From Lachnospiraceae bacterium UBA4364 (lineage in GTDB: Bacteria; Bacillota; Clostridia; Lachnospirales; Lachnospiraceae), in the NCBI GenBank assembly GCA_002393955.1, contig DGSK01000068.1, positions 1-6,441 of the forward strand: a stretch of 6,441 nt of DNA. Reading direction: 5' to 3'. Shown piece by piece: positions 5,431 to 6,441 of this stretch (its first letter is position 1; the number at the start of each line of letters is the position of its first letter). The translations under genes were made by a program, and so were the position numbers. The notes beneath the pieces are model-generated. The model was given only the letters and a program-made list of their open reading frames with translations. It did no database searches and was not told the origin of the DNA.

Positions 5431-5995
5431 TATCTTCAGTAGCAGCCATAGCACGGAGAGTCATCTCCAGAAGCTTATCCAGCTCCCAGCCAAGCTGATC
5501 AGCACCTCGCTCTATTACTTCTCTGGAACAGCCTGCTGCAAAGCCCTTACTTTTATATTTCTTCTTCAGCGATTTCAGTTCCATATCTTTGGTACTCTTT
5601 GACGGTCTCATAAGAGCTGCCGCCCCGATAAGTCCGGTAAGCTCATCAGCCGCAAAAAGCACCTTTTCCATCTCTCTGGTTGGTTCAACATCAATAGTTA
5701 CCCCGCATCCTACGGTAATACCATATCCATGTGAACAAACAGCGTGAATGATATCTTCACTTACGCCGCCCTCTCTTAAAAGCTCTGGTGCCTTAAGGCA
5801 ATGCTCTTCCGGATAGATTTCAAAATCAATATCATGAAGAAGTCCAACAATTCCCCAGTATTCTGCTTCATCACCATATCCCAGTTCCTCCGCATACCAT
5901 TTCATAACGGCCTCTACTGTCAGCGCATGCTGAATATGAAAAGAATCCTTATTATATTTTGTTAAAAGTGAAAATGCTTCATCTCTTGTGATCAT
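5396..5995 (-). CDS. HD-domain metal-dependent phosphohydrolase (HDIG type)
   Basis: A 199-residue soluble protein made almost entirely of an HD domain. The metal ligands appear in order: His23 (HALTVEAVM), the His54-Asp55 doublet in LLHDID, His89 in CSHG, and Asp117 in AADELTGLI. The family hydrolyses phosphate esters, commonly of nucleotides; the substrate here is unknown. The stretch from 134 to 170 is rich in Lys and Glu, ending in CSREVIERGADQLGWELDKLLE, as seen in clostridial HD proteins. The chosen ATG (5993-5995) follows AAGGG; an ATG 63 nt upstream would add a Lys/Arg- and Tyr-rich stretch outside the domain and would overlap the predicted promoter. It is convergent with the regulator gene and overlaps its last 35 bp, with no terminator between them. 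Confidence 0.88.
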   Translation of the reverse strand: MITRDEAFSLLTKYNKDSFHIQHALTVEAVMKWYAEELGYGDEAEYWGIVGLLHDIDFEIYPEEHCLKAPELLREGGVSEDIIHAVCSHGYGITVGCGVTIDVEPTREMEKVLFAADELTGLIGAAALMRPSKSTKDMELKSLKKKYKSKGFAAGCSREVIERGADQLGWELDKLLEMTLRAMAATEDTIYQALQAYGF

Positions 5996-6031
5996 TTTAT
6001 CCCTTTTCCTCCCTGCAGTATTTTTCAAATA

Positions 6032-6040
6032 ATAATACCA
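6032..6040 (-). promoter_or_regulatory. Candidate extended -10 promoter of the HD hydrolase
   Basis: On the minus strand TATTAT (6032-6037, five of six) is preceded by TGG (6038-6040), the extended -10 form. A TTGCGG lies 15 bp further upstream as a poor -35. The transcript would start near 6025 with a leader of about 30 nt. Confidence 0.45.
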
Positions 6041-6218
6041 CACGTCATCCTTCCGCAACAGATTAATTCTTATACTGAAAATCTATAAATAGTTATTAAT
6101 ATAGGAAATTACTGTCCTGCATCTCCTCAATTTTAAGCTTCCCAGGCAATATTATGTCAACAAAATCAACTGCAAATCGCCGCTTAAATTTTTAGTTAAT
6201 TTTTTAATTTATTTTTTA

Positions 6219-6234
6219 GTTCACATTTTGTTCA
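6219..6234 (-). repeat. Paired 11-bp direct repeat, copy 1 (inverted orientation)
   Basis: On the minus strand this reads TGAACAAAATGTGAAC: two GAAC words exactly 11 bp apart. It differs at one of 16 bases from copy 2 at 6390-6405, which is in the opposite orientation about 155 bp away. Confidence 0.6.
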
Positions 6235-6300
6235 AATCTCACTTCAACCCACAGAGGCAATTATTACAAATGAGCTAAAAAATGAACACGATCATCCTTT

Positions 6301-6317
6301 TTGTGCATTACGCACAA
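6301..6317. repeat. Palindrome TTGTGC-ATTAC-GCACAA
   Basis: Perfect 6-bp arms around 5 bases, with no following U-tract on either strand, so an operator is more likely than a terminator. It lies 43 bp upstream of the -35 box of the promoter at 6360-6388, a position suited to an activator or auxiliary operator. Confidence 0.4.
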
Positions 6318-6359
6318 TCACTATGTGTATATTTTGTTAATATTAATAGAAAATATTTC

Positions 6360-6388
6360 TTGAAAAGCTCAAATAATAGCTATAAAAT
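6360..6388 (+). promoter_or_regulatory. Sigma-A promoter reading out of the right edge of the window
   Basis: TTGAAA (6360-6365, five of six -35 bases) is followed by a 17-bp spacer and TAAAAT (6383-6388, five of six -10 bases). Transcription should start near 6395 and head rightwards to a gene not in the window. GAAC repeat copies 2 and 3 cover the predicted start site and early leader. Confidence 0.6.
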
Positions 6389-6389
6389 A

Positions 6390-6424
6390 TGAACAAAATA
6401 TGAACATAAGAACAAATTGTGAAC
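6390..6424 (+). repeat. Paired 11-bp direct repeats, copies 2 and 3
   Basis: TGAACAAAATATGAAC (6390-6405) and AGAACAAATTGTGAAC (6409-6424) share the pattern WGAACAAAWTRTGAAC with copy 1. Each holds two GAAC words 11 bp apart, one helical turn, the layout of OmpR/PhoB-family response-regulator boxes. They overlap the predicted transcription start, so a bound protein would probably repress. Confidence 0.65.
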
Positions 6425-6441
6425 AGAATTATTAGTAGCTT

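Larger units (their letters stand above)
6059..6441. other. AT-rich intergenic region with no gene; regulatory repeats
   Basis: No convincing coding frame exists on either strand in these ~380 bp. The content is AT-rich (runs of T at 6189-6217), with a short palindrome, three copies of a GAAC-N7-GAAC element and a plus-strand promoter near the right edge. It looks like the divergent upstream region between the HD hydrolase and a plus-strand gene starting beyond the window. Confidence 0.7.

Noticed and set aside
5996..6058. 21-residue N-terminal extension of the HD hydrolase
   Set aside because: It is rich in Lys, Arg and Tyr, not part of the HD domain, and would overlap the probable extended -10 promoter. 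The internal ATG at 5995 has a purine-rich site.
6189..6221. T-rich repeats as a terminator or replication origin element
   Set aside because: No GC-rich stem precedes the T runs, and no DnaA boxes or replication gene are present.

Overview
The window looks like chromosomal DNA of a low-to-moderate GC, anaerobic Firmicute (Clostridia, probably Lachnospiraceae-like). The basis is codon and base composition, strong AGGAGG-type ribosome binding sites, and protein families typical of gut clostridia: a family-6 type deoxyinosine glycosylase, a DUF6110-type small membrane protein, a short DtxR regulator and a stand-alone HD hydrolase. I see no rRNA, tRNA, CRISPR array, insertion sequence or phage gene.

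Layout. Positions 17-748 (minus) encode a calcineurin-like/PPP-type metallophosphatase. Positions 844-1335 (minus) encode a DNA-deoxyinosine/uracil glycosylase. A 216-bp gap (1336-1551) holds an extended -10 promoter for the glycosylase, a dyad operator and a hairpin terminator. The centre is a minus-strand metal operon: DUF6110-type small membrane protein (4514-4816), then a P1B-type metal ATPase (2389-4497), then a GufA/ZupT-like ZIP transporter (1552-2334). Facing it on the plus strand is a 124-residue DtxR-family metalloregulator (5056-5430). It overlaps tail-to-tail with an HD-domain hydrolase (5396-5995, minus). The last ~380 bp (6059-6441) contain no gene but are rich in regulatory-looking repeats and a plus-strand promoter that fires out of the window.

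How it fits together. The ATPase carries an S-C-A motif in its metal-selecting transmembrane helix instead of CPC. From memory of P1B classification this is the P1B-6 group, which includes FezB, the ATPase required for ferrosome (membrane-bound iron store) formation. A small single-pass membrane protein with an acidic tail is encoded immediately upstream, which is the position I would expect for a FezA-type partner. I therefore read the operon as a ferrosome-type iron-storage locus, with two additions: a ZIP transporter and a dedicated DtxR-type regulator with an iron-type (Met/Cys/Glu/His) metal site. The sequence supports a simple circuit. A near-consensus sigma-A promoter (TTGACA, 17 bp, TATACT) drives the operon. 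A perfect palindrome TTAGCATATGCTAA fills its spacer, two more TTAG-N6-CTAA sites lie in the 5' leader, and a fourth lies beyond the end of the operon. The regulator probably represses the operon and possibly itself when iron is plentiful. Family assignments rest on motifs read by eye; the ferrosome role is an inference.
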